From an uncultured Clostridia bacterium (lineage in GTDB: Bacteria > Bacillota > Clostridia > Oscillospirales > Ruminococcaceae), in contig CALWNQ010000024.1 of the NCBI GenBank assembly GCA_944382875.1, positions 1-32,706 on the forward strand: a DNA stretch of 32,706 nt, in the 5' to 3' direction. Below, one piece after another: positions 15,906-25,825 of the stretch (position 1 is its first letter; each line of letters opens with the position of its first letter). The translations under genes and the position numbers were made by a program. The notes under the pieces were generated by a model. It did no database searches. It had not been told where the DNA came from and saw nothing but the letters and a program-made list of their open reading frames with translations.

Positions 15906-17768
15906 ATGGGAAAAATTATTGGTATTGACCTTGGTACAACGAACTCTTGCGTAGCTGTTATGGAAGGTGGCGAGCCTGTTGTTATCACCAACCCGGAAGG
16001 CGCACGCACTACTCCTTCTGTTGTTGCTTTCTCCAAAGACGGTGAACGTATGGTAGGCCAGGTTGCAAAACGCCAGGCGATTACCAACCCAGACCGGACC
16101 ATTAGCTCCATTAAGCGCCATATGGGTTCTGATTATAAAGTAAATATTGACGGCAAATCTTATACCCCTCAGGAAGTTTCCGCGATGATCCTGCAGAAGC
16201 TGAAATCCGACGCAGAAGCTTATCTTGGCGAACCTGTTACCGAAGCAGTTATCACTGTTCCGGCTTACTTTACCGACGCACAGCGTCAGGCAACCAAAGA
16301 CGCCGGCCGTATCGCCGGTTTGGATGTCAAACGTATCATCAACGAGCCGACCGCTGCGGCCCTTGCTTACGGCATGGACAAAGAGGGCGACCAGAAGGTT
16401 ATGGTTTACGACCTCGGCGGCGGTACCTTTGACGTATCCATCATCGAGATGGGCGAAGGCGTTCAGGAAGTTCTGGCTACAGCCGGTAACAACCACCTGG
16501 GCGGCGACGACTTTGACCAGCGCATTATCGACTGGATGGCCGATGAATTCAAGAAAGACAACGGCATTGACCTCCGCACCGACCGGATGGCGATGCAGCG
16601 CTTGAAAGAAGCGGCTGAAAAGGCCAAAATAGACCTTTCCGGCATTACTTCCGCAGACATCAACCTGCCCTTCATCACCGCGGACGCGACTGGTCCGAAA
16701 CATCTGACCATGACGCTGACCCGTGCAAAATTCAACGAGCTGACCGCAGACCTGGTAGACGCTACCATGGGCCCGGTAAACCAGGCTTTGAGCGACGCTG
16801 GTCTCAGCGCTTCTCAGCTTGATAAAGTCCTGCTGGTTGGTGGTTCCACCCGTATCATTGCGGTACAGGAAGCGGTTGCTCGCGTAACCGGCAAGGAACC
16901 CTCCAAGAACCTGAACCCGGATGAATGTGTTGCCATCGGCGCGGCAATCCAGGGCGGCGTTCTTGGCGGCGAAGTCAAGGGCTTGCTGCTCCTCGACGTT
17001 ACCCCTCTGTCTCTCGGCCTGGAAACGCTGGGTGGTGTCTTTACCAAGATCATCGACCGCAACACCACCATCCCGACCAAGAAATCTCAGATTTTCTCCA
17101 CTGCGGCTGACGGCCAGACCTCTGTTGAGATCCATGTCCTGCAGGGCGAGCGTGAATTTGCAAAGGATAACAAGACACTCGGCATGTTCCGTCTGGATGG
17201 TATCCCCGCAGCTCCCCGCGGCGTCCCGCAGATTGAGGTAACCTTTGATATCGACGCCAACGGCATCGTGCATGTTTACGCGAAAGACCTCGGCACCGGC
17301 AAGGAACAGCAGATCACCATTACCTCCTCGACCAATATGTCCAAAGAGGACATCGACAAGGCAGTCAAAGAGGCGGAAGCCTTTGCCGCTGAAGACAAGA
17401 AAGCCCGTGAAGCGGTGGATATCCGCAACGGTGCTGACCAGATGGTATTCCAGTCCGAAAAGACGCTGAAAGAGATCGGCGACAAGGTGGATGCTTCCCA
17501 GAAGGCGGAGCTCGAAACCAAGATCAACGAGCTGAAAGAGGCGCTGAAAGGCACTGATATCGACGCCATCAAAGCCAAACAGGACGAACTCCAGAAGGTG
17601 TTCTATGCAGTTTCTGAAAAACTGTACCAGGCGCAGGCTGCACAGCAGCAGGCTGCCGGCGGTGCGGCCGGCCCTGATATGGGCGGCGCTGCCAACACCG
17701 GTTCGCAGGGCGGCGATCCCAATGTTGTGGACGCTGATTTCCGCGAAGTAAATGATGACAACAAGTAA
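15906..17768 (+). CDS. dnaK: Chaperone DnaK (Hsp70)
   Basis: DnaK, 620 residues, is the ATP-driven Hsp70 chaperone. The ATPase domain starts [20 protein letters not shown] and contains [19 protein letters not shown] and the [10 protein letters not shown] motif. The substrate domain follows the linker [18 protein letters not shown]. The C-terminal tail is Gly/Ala/Gln-rich and ends in [17 protein letters not shown], a Gram-positive variant of the usual end. Gram-positive DnaKs lack a segment of about 24 residues in the ATPase domain, which agrees with this length. ATG 15906 follows AGGAGG. It is third in the CIRCE-controlled operon. Confidence 0.98.
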   Translation: MGKIIGIDLGTTNSCVAVMEGGEPVVITNPEGARTTPSVVAFSKDGERMVGQVAKRQAITNPDRTISSIKRHMGSDYKVNIDGKSYTPQEVSAMILQKLKSDAEAYLGEPVTEAVITVPAYFTDAQRQATKDAGRIAGLDVKRIINEPTAAALAYGMDKEGDQKVMVYDLGGGTFDVSIIEMGEGVQEVLATAGNNHLGGDDFDQRIIDWMADEFKKDNGIDLRTDRMAMQRLKEAAEKAKIDLSGITSADINLPFITADATGPKHLTMTLTRAKFNELTADLVDATMGPVNQALSDAGLSASQLDKVLLVGGSTRIIAVQEAVARVTGKEPSKNLNPDECVAIGAAIQGGVLGGEVKGLLLLDVTPLSLGLETLGGVFTKIIDRNTTIPTKKSQIFSTAADGQTSVEIHVLQGEREFAKDNKTLGMFRLDGIPAAPRGVPQIEVTFDIDANGIVHVYAKDLGTGKEQQITITSSTNMSKEDIDKAVKEAEAFAAEDKKAREAVDIRNGADQMVFQSEKTLKEIGDKVDASQKAELETKINELKEALKGTDIDAIKAKQDELQKVFYAVSEKLYQAQAAQQQAAGGAAGPDMGGAANTGSQGGDPNVVDADFREVNDDNK

Positions 17769-17780
17769 GGAACGCACAAA

Positions 17781-17803
17781 AGGGCGGGCATTCTGCCTGC
17801 CCT
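17781..17803 (+). other. Intercistronic hairpin between dnaK and dnaJ
   Basis: AGGGCGGGCA pairs with TGCCTGCCCT around a three-base loop, with one G-T pair. No T run follows, so it is not a simple terminator. It may protect the dnaK message or lower dnaJ expression relative to dnaK. Confidence 0.55.
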
Positions 17804-17839
17804 ATGGTGCTGTTATCCGATAAATGGAGGTAACCGCCA

Positions 17840-19009
17840 TTGGCTGAGAAACGTGATTATTATGAGGTGCTGGGGGTACAAAAGGGCTGTTCGGAAGATG
17901 AGCTGAAAAAAGCTTACCGTCAGATGGCCAAAAAGTACCATCCGGACTTAAACCCCGGCAACAAGGAGGCCGAGGAAAAATTCAAAGAGGTCAACGAAGC
18001 ATACGAAGTCCTCTCTGATCCGCAGAAACGCTCCCGCTATGACCAATTCGGCCATGCCGGCGTAGATCCCTCCTATGGCGGCGGAGCAGCCGGCGATCCG
18101 TTTGGCGGAGCCGGTGGTTTCGGCGGCTTTGATATGGGTGATATCGGGGATATTTTTGAGGGATTTTTCGGCGGCGGCTTTGGCTCGTCCCGTCGGGCAA
18201 ACCCGAACGCGCCGCGCCGCGGCAGCGATATCCGCACCCAGATTTCAATTTCTTTTTTTGAAGCATGTGCAGGTGTAAAAAAGCGGGTAAGTGTTGCGAA
18301 AACCGAAGCGTGTCCGAGTTGCCGTGGAACCGGCGCGGAAAACGGAACCGCGATGAAGACCTGTCCCGACTGCGGCGGCACCGGCCAGGTGCGTGTTCAG
18401 CAGCGGACGCCGTTTGGCATGATCAGCAGCCAGCGTCCCTGTGAAAAATGCGGCGGACGCGGCCGTATTATAGAAAAAGCTTGTCCGAAGTGTGGCGGAA
18501 AGGGGTATAACAGCACAACCAAGACGGTGGAAGTGCAGATCCCGGCCGGTATTGACGACGGGCAAACGCTTTCGCTTGCTGGACAGGGCAACGCCGGCAC
18601 AAACGGCGGACCGGCGGGCGATCTGCTGGTAATGATTACTGTCCGCCCAGACAGCCTGTTCACTCGAAAAGATTATGATATTTATTGCGAAATCCCGGTT
18701 TCGTTCTATCAGGCGGTCACCGGCGATGAGCTGACCGTCCCCACGATTGACGGCAACGTCAAATACAATCTGCCGGAGGGCACACAGCCCGGTACCGTCT
18801 TCCGTCTGCGTGGAAAAGGCGTGCAGCGGCTTCAGGGACGTGGACGCGGCGACCAGTATGTGACAATTACGGTGGATGTGCCGAAAAACCTCACTAAGGA
18901 ACAGCTTGATAAGCTTCGTGCTTTTGATGATGCCATCACCGAAAAGCAGACAACCAAAAAGAAAAAGTTTTCGGATAAGCTCAAAGAGATGTTCGAAGGC
19001 CGTGAATAA
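17840..19009 (+). CDS. dnaJ: Co-chaperone DnaJ (Hsp40)
   Basis: DnaJ, 389 residues, stimulates DnaK's ATPase and delivers substrates. The J domain (residues 4-70) has the HPD motif in [11 protein letters not shown] Gly/Phe-rich linker follows ([21 protein letters not shown]). Four zinc-finger repeats appear in order: [24 protein letters not shown] and CPKCGGKG. Then come the client-binding and dimerisation domains. The start is a TTG at 17840 ([13 protein letters not shown]), nine bases after GGAGG; no ATG fits. This is a full type I DnaJ. It is last in the operon and followed by a terminator. Confidence 0.97.
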   Translation: MAEKRDYYEVLGVQKGCSEDELKKAYRQMAKKYHPDLNPGNKEAEEKFKEVNEAYEVLSDPQKRSRYDQFGHAGVDPSYGGGAAGDPFGGAGGFGGFDMGDIGDIFEGFFGGGFGSSRRANPNAPRRGSDIRTQISISFFEACAGVKKRVSVAKTEACPSCRGTGAENGTAMKTCPDCGGTGQVRVQQRTPFGMISSQRPCEKCGGRGRIIEKACPKCGGKGYNSTTKTVEVQIPAGIDDGQTLSLAGQGNAGTNGGPAGDLLVMITVRPDSLFTRKDYDIYCEIPVSFYQAVTGDELTVPTIDGNVKYNLPEGTQPGTVFRLRGKGVQRLQGRGRGDQYVTITVDVPKNLTKEQLDKLRAFDDAITEKQTTKKKKFSDKLKEMFEGRE

Positions 19010-19016
19010 CGATAGG

Positions 19017-19049
19017 AAAGCTCCCCACAAGTACGGCGGGGAGCTTTTT
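19017..19049 (+). terminator. Terminator of the dnaK operon
   Basis: AAAGCTCCCC pairs with GGGGAGCTTT around an 11-base loop, followed by five T residues. Confidence 0.9.
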
Positions 19050-19063
19050 GTGTGCATGCAGTA

Positions 19064-19095
19064 AAAACGGACCGGTATAAAAACCGGTCCGTTTT
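19064..19095. terminator. Second terminator, shared with the hydrogenase operon
   Basis: A perfect 13-bp stem, AAAACGGACCGGT/ACCGGTCCGTTTT, with an ATAAAA loop. It ends eight bases from the hydA stop codon and is flanked by A and T residues, so it can end hydA (minus) and act as backup for dnaJ (plus). Confidence 0.9.
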
Positions 19096-19102
19096 GTTCT
19101 GT

Positions 19103-20851
19103 TTAATATTTGGGACGTGCTACATAAGAGGTGTGGAGGACCTCATGTGCCACATGGCTGCCGGGTTTCTCCAAGAATTCCTCGTAGAGCTTCTTGATTG
19201 CAGGATTTTCATGGGATTTCCGCAGCTCCATGGTAGCGTCGGTGTTGTAGAGCGCTTTGGCACGAAGAGCCTTCAGGTCTACAAAGTTGCGGACAGAAGC
19301 CGGCTGGAAGGGCTGACCGCCGCCGTTGACACAGCCGCCGGGGCAAGCCATAATTTCGATGAACTGATAGTCGGCTTTGCCTTCTTTAACAGCCCGGAGA
19401 ACCTTCTTGGCGTTGGCCAAACCGGAGCAGACGGCAACTTTCAAGGTCAGGTCACCGATGGTGTAGGTAGCTTCTTTGATGCCTTCGGTGCCGCGGACAT
19501 CGCTATATACCAGAGCGTCGCCGGAAGCATTGCCGCCAGTGAGCCAGTCAGCCGCGGTACGGAGAGCAGCTTCCATAACGCCACCGGTTGCGCCGAAGAT
19601 CAAGCCAGCGCCGGTGTCAATGCCCAGAGGAGCGTCGTAATCCTCATCCGGCAGGGAGGTGAAGTCCAGACCAGCGGTTTCGATCATTCTGGCCAGTTCT
19701 CGAGTGGTCAGAGCGATATCTACATCGGGAACACCGGCTGCGGATTCATTGTCCCGGCCAACTTCGAATTTCTTGGCGGTACAGGGCATAATGGAAACCA
19801 TGACGATATTCTTGGGGTCTACGCCGATCTGTTTGGCGTACCAGGTTTTCGCCACAGCGCCGAACATCTGCTGGGGAGATTTGCAGGTGGACAGGTTGGG
19901 GATAAACTCGGGGAAGTAATGCTCACAGTATTTGATCCAGCCGGGAGAACAGGAGGTAATCATTGGCAGTGCGCCGCCGTTCTGGATGCGCTCTACCAAC
20001 TCATTTGCTTCTTCCATGATGGTCAAGTCGGCGGCGAAGTTGGTGTCAAACACCTTGGCAAAGCCCAGGCGGCGGAGAGCGGCGACCATTTTGCCCTCGG
20101 CATTGGTGCCGATCGGCATGCCGAACGCTTCACCGATAGTGACGCGGGTAGCGGGAGCGGTTTGAACCAGCACAACCTTTTCCGGATCCGCCAGAGCATC
20201 CCAGACTTCCTTGGTCTGGTCTTTTTCGGACAATGCGCCGGTGGGGCAAGCCACGATACACTGGCCACAGGAAACGCAGGAGGTTTCGCCCAAAGGAGTT
20301 TCAAAGGCACAGGAAATGTTGGTGTTGAAACCGCGCTCATTGGCGCCAATTACTCCCACATCCTGCCACTTACGGCAAACAGCTGCGCAACGGCGGCAGA
20401 GGATACATTTGTTGTTGTCCCGGATCATGTGGGGTGCGGAATCGTCGATCTCATACTGGATGCGTTCGCCTTTAAAGGCATCCACATCCTCGACACCGTA
20501 ATCTTTACAAAGTTTCTGGAATTCGCACTGGCCGCTCTTGACACAAGCCAGGCAGTTTTTGTCGTGGCAAGAGAGCAAAAGCTCCAGATTGCCGCGGCGT
20601 GCGTCCCGAACCTTTTTGGTATTGGTGAACACTTCCATACCTTCGGTAACGGGGTATACGCATGCGGTTACCAGTCCGCGGGCACCTTTTACTTCGACCA
20701 CGCAGATCCGGCAGGCACCGATTTCATTAATATCTTTTAAATAGCAGAGGGTTGGGATTTGAACCCCGGCCTGACGCGCGGCCTCCAGAACGGTAGTGCC
20801 GGGAGCGACCGAAACCGGGATATTATTCACTTTCAGGTTGACCATTTCCAT
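19103..20851 (-). CDS. hydA: [FeFe] hydrogenase catalytic subunit HydA, bifurcating type
   Basis: HydA, 582 residues, makes or uses H2 at the H-cluster. In the HydABC trimer it couples NADH and reduced ferredoxin oxidation to H2 formation. Domains in order: a [2Fe-2S] ferredoxin-like domain (C36, C47, C50, C64), a His/Cys cluster domain (HDKNCLACVKSGQCEFQKLC, residues 96-115), two [4Fe-4S] clusters (CILCRRCAAVCR, then CVSCGQCIVACP) and the H-cluster domain. H-cluster motifs are TSCSPGWIKYCE (299-310), IMPCTAKKFE (354-363) and EIMACPGGCVNGGGQP (499-514). The first motif has Ser where many monomeric enzymes have a second Cys; I recall this form from trimeric HydA proteins. ATG 20851 is preferred, as a GTG at 20863 abuts the AGGAG site. 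It is last in the operon. Confidence 0.93.
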   Translation of the reverse strand: MEMVNLKVNNIPVSVAPGTTVLEAARQAGVQIPTLCYLKDINEIGACRICVVEVKGARGLVTACVYPVTEGMEVFTNTKKVRDARRGNLELLLSCHDKNCLACVKSGQCEFQKLCKDYGVEDVDAFKGERIQYEIDDSAPHMIRDNNKCILCRRCAAVCRKWQDVGVIGANERGFNTNISCAFETPLGETSCVSCGQCIVACPTGALSEKDQTKEVWDALADPEKVVLVQTAPATRVTIGEAFGMPIGTNAEGKMVAALRRLGFAKVFDTNFAADLTIMEEANELVERIQNGGALPMITSCSPGWIKYCEHYFPEFIPNLSTCKSPQQMFGAVAKTWYAKQIGVDPKNIVMVSIMPCTAKKFEVGRDNESAAGVPDVDIALTTRELARMIETAGLDFTSLPDEDYDAPLGIDTGAGLIFGATGGVMEAALRTAADWLTGGNASGDALVYSDVRGTEGIKEATYTIGDLTLKVAVCSGLANAKKVLRAVKEGKADYQFIEIMACPGGCVNGGGQPFQPASVRNFVDLKALRAKALYNTDATMELRKSHENPAIKKLYEEFLEKPGSHVAHEVLHTSYVARPKY

Positions 20852-20869
20852 GACTAGAGCCACACTCCT

Positions 20870-22657
<1,788 letters not shown>

Positions 22658-22669
22658 GAAGCTGCCTCC

Positions 22670-23047
22670 TTATTTCAAATTGCTGATGCTGCCAATGGTG
22701 TATTCCTCAACGACTTTCCCATTGACGAGGTGTTCGGTCACAACCCGGGCAGCTTTGTCCGCAGTCATTTTTACATAGGTGGTTTTTTTGCCATCCGGCT
22801 GGAAAACCTCCACAACCGGCTCATATTGGCAGATGCCGATGCAGCCGGTCTGTGTTACCATTACGTTGGTGAGGCCGCGTTTTGCCACTTCTTCGGTAAA
22901 GGCAGCCAGAACGGGACGTGCGCCTGCCGCGATGCCGCAGGTCGCCATGCCGACGACAACACGAATCGCGTCGGCGTCTTCTTTCCGCAGGGTGACATTG
23001 TTTTTCACCCGGTCACGGATTGCTTTCAGTTCTTCCAGACTCTTCAT
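22670..23047 (-). CDS. Thioredoxin-like [2Fe-2S] ferredoxin of the hydrogenase operon
   Basis: This 125-residue protein has a helical N-terminal 30 residues followed by a thioredoxin-fold [2Fe-2S] domain. Its cysteines lie in GMATCGIAAGARPVL and TQTGCIGICQYEPVVEV, the pattern C-x(n)-C-x3-C of this ferredoxin class, with a GPDG-like turn (QPDGKKTTYVKM). Genes like this commonly sit between the NuoE- and NuoF-like genes of clostridial hydrogenase operons. It probably serves as an extra electron carrier or subunit of the complex, though it is not part of the minimal Thermotoga-type trimer. ATG 23047 follows AAAGGA. Only three Cys belong to the obvious core, so cluster binding should be taken as likely rather than shown. 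Confidence 0.82.
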   Translation of the reverse strand: MKSLEELKAIRDRVKNNVTLRKEDADAIRVVVGMATCGIAAGARPVLAAFTEEVAKRGLTNVMVTQTGCIGICQYEPVVEVFQPDGKKTTYVKMTADKAARVVTEHLVNGKVVEEYTIGSISNLK

Positions 23048-23065
23048 AACGGTTCATTCCTTTCC

Positions 23066-23620
23066 TCAAACAGCGGGGCTGCCGAGCAGTTCGGCTTCCC
23101 CTTCTTCCAGAGATTCCTTTATATATGCCGAAACCTCCGGTGCGTTCAGCGGGACATCTTCGAGCACTGCTTTGAGTTCCCGCGTATCCAGTGTATACAC
23201 TTTATCGTCCATTGAACGGCGATAAAGGAAATCCCGGTCGGGGTTCATGGTAATCAGGGTAAGAATGGTGGCATTCATATCCCCCAGCGGCAGCATGTCG
23301 ATATGGCCGGTACAATAGGAGGCAGTGGTGGTAGTGCCTTTCCCCGGTTCCGAAACAATGGAGAAAGTCCCACCGGTCGCTTCAGCCGACATCTTAAAGA
23401 ACGGCACGCCCAAACCGACTTTGCGGGTGGTGCGGGTAGTGAAAAACGGATCCATTACATGAGCCACCTGTTCCGCTGTCATGCCGCAGCCGTTGTCTGA
23501 AATGGAAATTTCCAGAAACTGGTCTGTCGAACGTTCAGTTAGACGGATTTCAATCAGGGATGCATCTGCACGAATGGAATTCTGCGCAATATCCAGCACA
23601 TTCAGAGATAGTTCCTGCAT
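23066..23620 (-). CDS. GHKL-type ATPase within the hydrogenase operon
   Basis: This 184-residue protein has the ATP-binding fold of histidine kinases. The N box is LDIAQNSIRADAS (N14), the G1 box SDNGCGMT (D42), then TTRTTRKVGLGVPFF (G2, about 61-75) and PGKGTTTTAS. There is no dimerisation/phospho-histidine domain, sensor or membrane segment. The last 80 residues (MLPLGDMNATILTLI onward) are unrecognised. The ATG at 23620 follows GAAGGTGAGG; the longer frame overlaps hydC and is rejected. Such genes recur between hydC- and hydB-type genes in clostridial operons. By analogy with RsbW/SpoIIAB it could be a protein kinase or anti-regulator of hydrogenase activity, but no function is established that I know of. 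Confidence 0.85.
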   Translation of the reverse strand: MQELSLNVLDIAQNSIRADASLIEIRLTERSTDQFLEISISDNGCGMTAEQVAHVMDPFFTTRTTRKVGLGVPFFKMSAEATGGTFSIVSEPGKGTTTTASYCTGHIDMLPLGDMNATILTLITMNPDRDFLYRRSMDDKVYTLDTRELKAVLEDVPLNAPEVSAYIKESLEEGEAELLGSPAV

Positions 23621-23651
23621 AACCTCACCTTCCGGGCTGCAAATAGGGGGT

Positions 23652-24149
23652 TTATACGCCGTACTTTGCCAGGATATCGTCGATATCATCGGGCAGCAGC
23701 TTGCCATACACTTCATCGTTTACGGTCATGACGGGAGCCAGGCCGCACGCGCCGATGCAGCGGCAGGCATCCAGTGAGAATTTGCCGTCGGGGGTGCATT
23801 CGCCGCCTTTGATGCCGAGCTTCTGCTGCAGCTTGTCATAGATATCGCCGGAGCCTTTTACATAACAGGCAGTACCCAGGCAGACAGAGATTTTATACTG
23901 TCCTTTGGGATAGAGGGAGAACTGTGCATAAAAGGTGACAACCCCGTAGACCTCTTCCAGCGGGATGTCCAGGCCTTCCGCGATAGTTGCCTGCACTTCA
24001 TAGGGAAGATAGCCGTAAACATCCTGCGCCTGCTGCAGGACGGGCATCAGAGCGCCGGGCTGGCCTTTGTGCGAAGCGATGATTTCTTCAAGTTTCTGCT
24101 TTTGTTCCGGAGTATCCTGAAACAGAACACCGGCTTTTTTGCTGGACAT
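23652..24149 (-). CDS. hydC: Hydrogenase subunit HydC (NuoE-like)
   Basis: HydC, 165 residues, is the [2Fe-2S] thioredoxin-like subunit that pairs with HydB. The N-terminal helical part (GALMPVLQQAQDVYGYLPYEV) and YGVVTFYAQFSLYP are diagnostic for NuoE. Four cluster cysteines are C90, C95 (VCLGTACY), C131 and C135 (CRCIGACG). The ATG at 24149 follows AAGGAGG by nine bases; the longer frame upstream lacks a ribosome site. It is first in the hydC-ATPase-[2Fe-2S]-hydB-hydA operon and diverges from the DRTGG/HydS cluster. Confidence 0.94.
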   Translation of the reverse strand: MSSKKAGVLFQDTPEQKQKLEEIIASHKGQPGALMPVLQQAQDVYGYLPYEVQATIAEGLDIPLEEVYGVVTFYAQFSLYPKGQYKISVCLGTACYVKGSGDIYDKLQQKLGIKGGECTPDGKFSLDACRCIGACGLAPVMTVNDEVYGKLLPDDIDDILAKYGV

Positions 24150-24280
24150 AGTGATAGACCTCCTTATTCGGATGATGGCGAAAAGAGCGCATCGAAACCA
24201 CACCGGCCGGCGAAAAAGGTCTTCCGAACCGGTGAAATCGTTTTCTGTGTTTCGTAGAAAAACAACAGATACTTTAATAG

Positions 24281-24310
24281 ATTATATCATATTTCGGCTG
24301 AAAATGCCAG
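24281..24310 (-). promoter_or_regulatory. Promoter of the hydC-hydA operon
   Basis: On the minus strand a perfect TATAAT (plus 24281-24286) is preceded by TGA, giving an extended -10. A moderate -35, CTGGCA (plus 24305-24310), is 18 bases upstream. The start would give a leader of about 125 bases before hydC. Confidence 0.72.
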
Positions 24311-24383
24311 AAGACACGGTGCAAAACCTTTTTGCGGATTTTTATGCAGAATAGATAAAACTGAATTCGTGAAATTTAGTCTA

Positions 24384-24412
24384 TTGCATACAGGCAGAAT
24401 ATCCGATATAAT
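24384..24412 (+). promoter_or_regulatory. Promoter of the DRTGG/HydS cluster
   Basis: TTGCAT at 24384-24389 and a perfect TATAAT at 24407-24412 are 17 bases apart. The transcript would begin about 65 bases before the first gene. No other clear promoter was seen before lacZ. Confidence 0.82.
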
Positions 24413-24482
24413 ATGAATAAATAGCACCGGGATTTTTGTCTGGAACTGTAAATTTATAAATCCAATATAAGGAGGAACTGCG

Positions 24483-24854
24483 ATGAACGTACAGGATGTC
24501 ATGCGTGTTCTGGAAGCGGAGCTGGTCTGTGGTGAGGAAAACCTTGACCTGGAGGTCCACAATGCCTGCGGTTCGGATATGATGAGCGATGTGCTTGCTT
24601 TTGTCAAAGACCAGGCGGTGCTGCTGACAGGGCTTGTGAATATCCAGGTGGTCCGGACGGCGGATATGATGGATATGGTCTGCATTGTCTTTGTGCGCGG
24701 CAAGGAACCGGATGCCGACATGATCGCGCTTGCCAAACGCCGCGGCATGGTTGTGCTGAAAACAAAGCACCGGATGTTTACAGCCTGCGGGCTGCTGTGG
24801 GAAAACGGGTTGCGGGGAGGTGGCACCGATGAACGGGCTAAAATGGACATATGA
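24483..24854 (+). CDS. DRTGG-domain protein (first copy)
   Basis: This 123-residue cytosolic protein resembles the stand-alone DRTGG domain, also found in Pta and near HPr-kinase-like proteins. The core is VLAFVKDQAVLLTGLVNIQVVRTADMMDMV followed by FVRGKEPDADMIALAKRRGMVVLKTKHRMFTACGLLWENGL. The function of isolated DRTGG domains is unknown; a regulatory ligand-binding role has been suggested for the fold. ATG 24483 follows AGGAGG by seven bases. Its last 26 bases overlap the start of the ATPase gene, which implies coupled translation. A second, diverged copy lies after the hydrogenase-like gene. Confidence 0.82.
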   Translation: MNVQDVMRVLEAELVCGEENLDLEVHNACGSDMMSDVLAFVKDQAVLLTGLVNIQVVRTADMMDMVCIVFVRGKEPDADMIALAKRRGMVVLKTKHRMFTACGLLWENGLRGGGTDERAKMDI

Positions 24855-25251
24855 GGTGGACGGCAGTGATTTTACCCGGGCAGGTGAAGCTTCTTCCAAT
24901 GTCAAAAAGAACCTGCGCAAGCTTGGCGTTTCACCGGAGGTCATCCGCAAAGTCTCGATCGCTCTGTATGAAGGGGAAATAAACATGGTGATCCACGCAA
25001 ACGGCGGGAAAATTGATGTGGAGATGACACCGGAAAAAATTGATATGGTGCTGGCCGATACCGGCAAAGGCATCCCCGATATTGAACAGGCCATGCAGGA
25101 AGGCTGGTCCACAGCTCCTGACGAAGTGCGGTCACTTGGCTTCGGCGCCGGGATGGGGCTGCCCAATATGAAAAAATATTCCGATGAAATGCGGATTGAA
25201 TCGACGGTAGGCGTTGGTACGACCGTGTATATGACAGTATACATCAAATGA
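24829..25251 (+). CDS. RsbW-like anti-sigma/serine kinase-type ATPase
   Basis: This 140-residue protein has the compact GHKL fold of RsbW/SpoIIAB serine kinases. The N box is SIALYEGEINMVIHANGG (E48, N52), the G1 box LADTGKGIPD (D77) and the G2 box SLGFGAGMGLPNMKKYSD (about 102-119), ending VGVGTTVYMTVYIK. Proteins of this class bind partner proteins and phosphorylate a serine or threonine on an antagonist. ATG 24829 lies eight bases after GGAGG and inside the previous gene. The downstream gene overlaps it by four bases (ATGA). No sigma factor or STAS-domain antagonist is encoded here, so its partner would have to be one of the neighbouring proteins or encoded elsewhere. Confidence 0.88.
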   Translation: MNGLKWTYEVDGSDFTRAGEASSNVKKNLRKLGVSPEVIRKVSIALYEGEINMVIHANGGKIDVEMTPEKIDMVLADTGKGIPDIEQAMQEGWSTAPDEVRSLGFGAGMGLPNMKKYSDEMRIESTVGVGTTVYMTVYIK

Positions 25252-25796
25252 AACTGCCGGTATCTGTATATTTCTGCGGCGGGATTCTGGGCTTTGGGGC
25301 ATATTACCTGCTGACAGGATTGCTCTGGAATCTGGTGTTTGACGGCTCATTTCTAATGTATCTGATTCTGGCGCTGGCGGTATACATCTGTCAGGCCTGG
25401 TTTCGTTTTCAGTGGCATAAGCCGGAGCGGTGGCTGCGTGCTCTCCGGCCGGAAGATGAGGATTTTTCTTCTGGTGATAAAGCCTGGTGGCGGTTTCATC
25501 AGAAGTTTAACTGGCTTTTGTATGCCGGTGAAACGCTGGCTGTATTGCTGGTTGCCATCTTTCTGGAAGAACAGGGAGCATTCATGGCTGCTGCTATGTT
25601 TCTGGGCGCGTTGATAGTGACGTTTCCGGTTTATTTCACGATTTGGGGAGCATTTCAGCCGCATCATCTGCGTTGGGTGCTCCGGTTTCTTCCTTTTTTC
25701 CGGGAAGAGCCGTCACGGGAAGAGCTTCGCTGGATAGCTGTTGCCTGTATGGGCGGGATGTTGGCCATGCTGATTACGGCTTTCTGTGTTCTGTAA
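25248..25796 (+). CDS. Small integral membrane protein, unknown function
   Basis: This 182-residue protein is mostly hydrophobic. Likely membrane segments are VYFCGGILGFGAYYLLTGLLW, an adjacent LMYLILALAVYICQAW, LLYAGETLAVLLVAIFLE, FMAAAMFLGALIVTFPVYFTIW and a C-terminal WIAVACMGGMLAMLITAFCVL. A charged loop (KPERWLRALRPEDEDFSSGDKAWWRF) separates the first two from the rest. I recognise no family. It starts at ATG 25248, overlapping the ATPase stop codon (ATGA), with no separate ribosome site, so it is probably translated by coupling. Its position inside a cluster that is otherwise cytosolic makes it a possible membrane anchor or unrelated insertion. Confidence 0.72.
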   Translation: MKLPVSVYFCGGILGFGAYYLLTGLLWNLVFDGSFLMYLILALAVYICQAWFRFQWHKPERWLRALRPEDEDFSSGDKAWWRFHQKFNWLLYAGETLAVLLVAIFLEEQGAFMAAAMFLGALIVTFPVYFTIWGAFQPHHLRWVLRFLPFFREEPSREELRWIAVACMGGMLAMLITAFCVL

Positions 25797-25825
25797 AAGC
25801 CGCTTAAGGACAGGAGGTTTATATT

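Larger units (their letters stand above)
24150..24482. promoter_or_regulatory. Divergent control region between hydC and the HydS-like cluster
   Basis: This 333-base stretch holds no convincing gene. It contains the two promoters listed separately, facing away from each other, with about 100 bases between their -10 elements. On the hydC side a leader of roughly 125 bases can fold: CGAAACCACA at 24193-24202 pairs with TGTGTTTCG at 24246-24254, and CACCGG/CCGGTG lie inside. I looked for a Rex site of the TTGTTAA-N4-TTAACAA type and saw none. Confidence 0.7.

Noticed and set aside
15723-17777. A 684-codon open frame opposite dnaK
   Set aside because: Antisense frames over dnaK are a known annotation artefact, and the sense strand is an unambiguous DnaK.
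19951-19953. Serine in the first H-cluster motif of HydA (TSCSPGW) as a possible loss of function
   Set aside because: I recall this form from trimeric bifurcating HydA proteins, and the other ligands and motifs are intact.
19052-20740. A 562-codon open frame opposite hydA
   Set aside because: It is a shadow of hydA in the antisense direction, crosses a terminator and has no start signal.
24150-24482. Rex-type operator or riboswitch in the hydrogenase control region
   Set aside because: No TTGTTAA-N4-TTAACAA match or recognisable riboswitch core was seen; only promoters and a folded leader can be supported.
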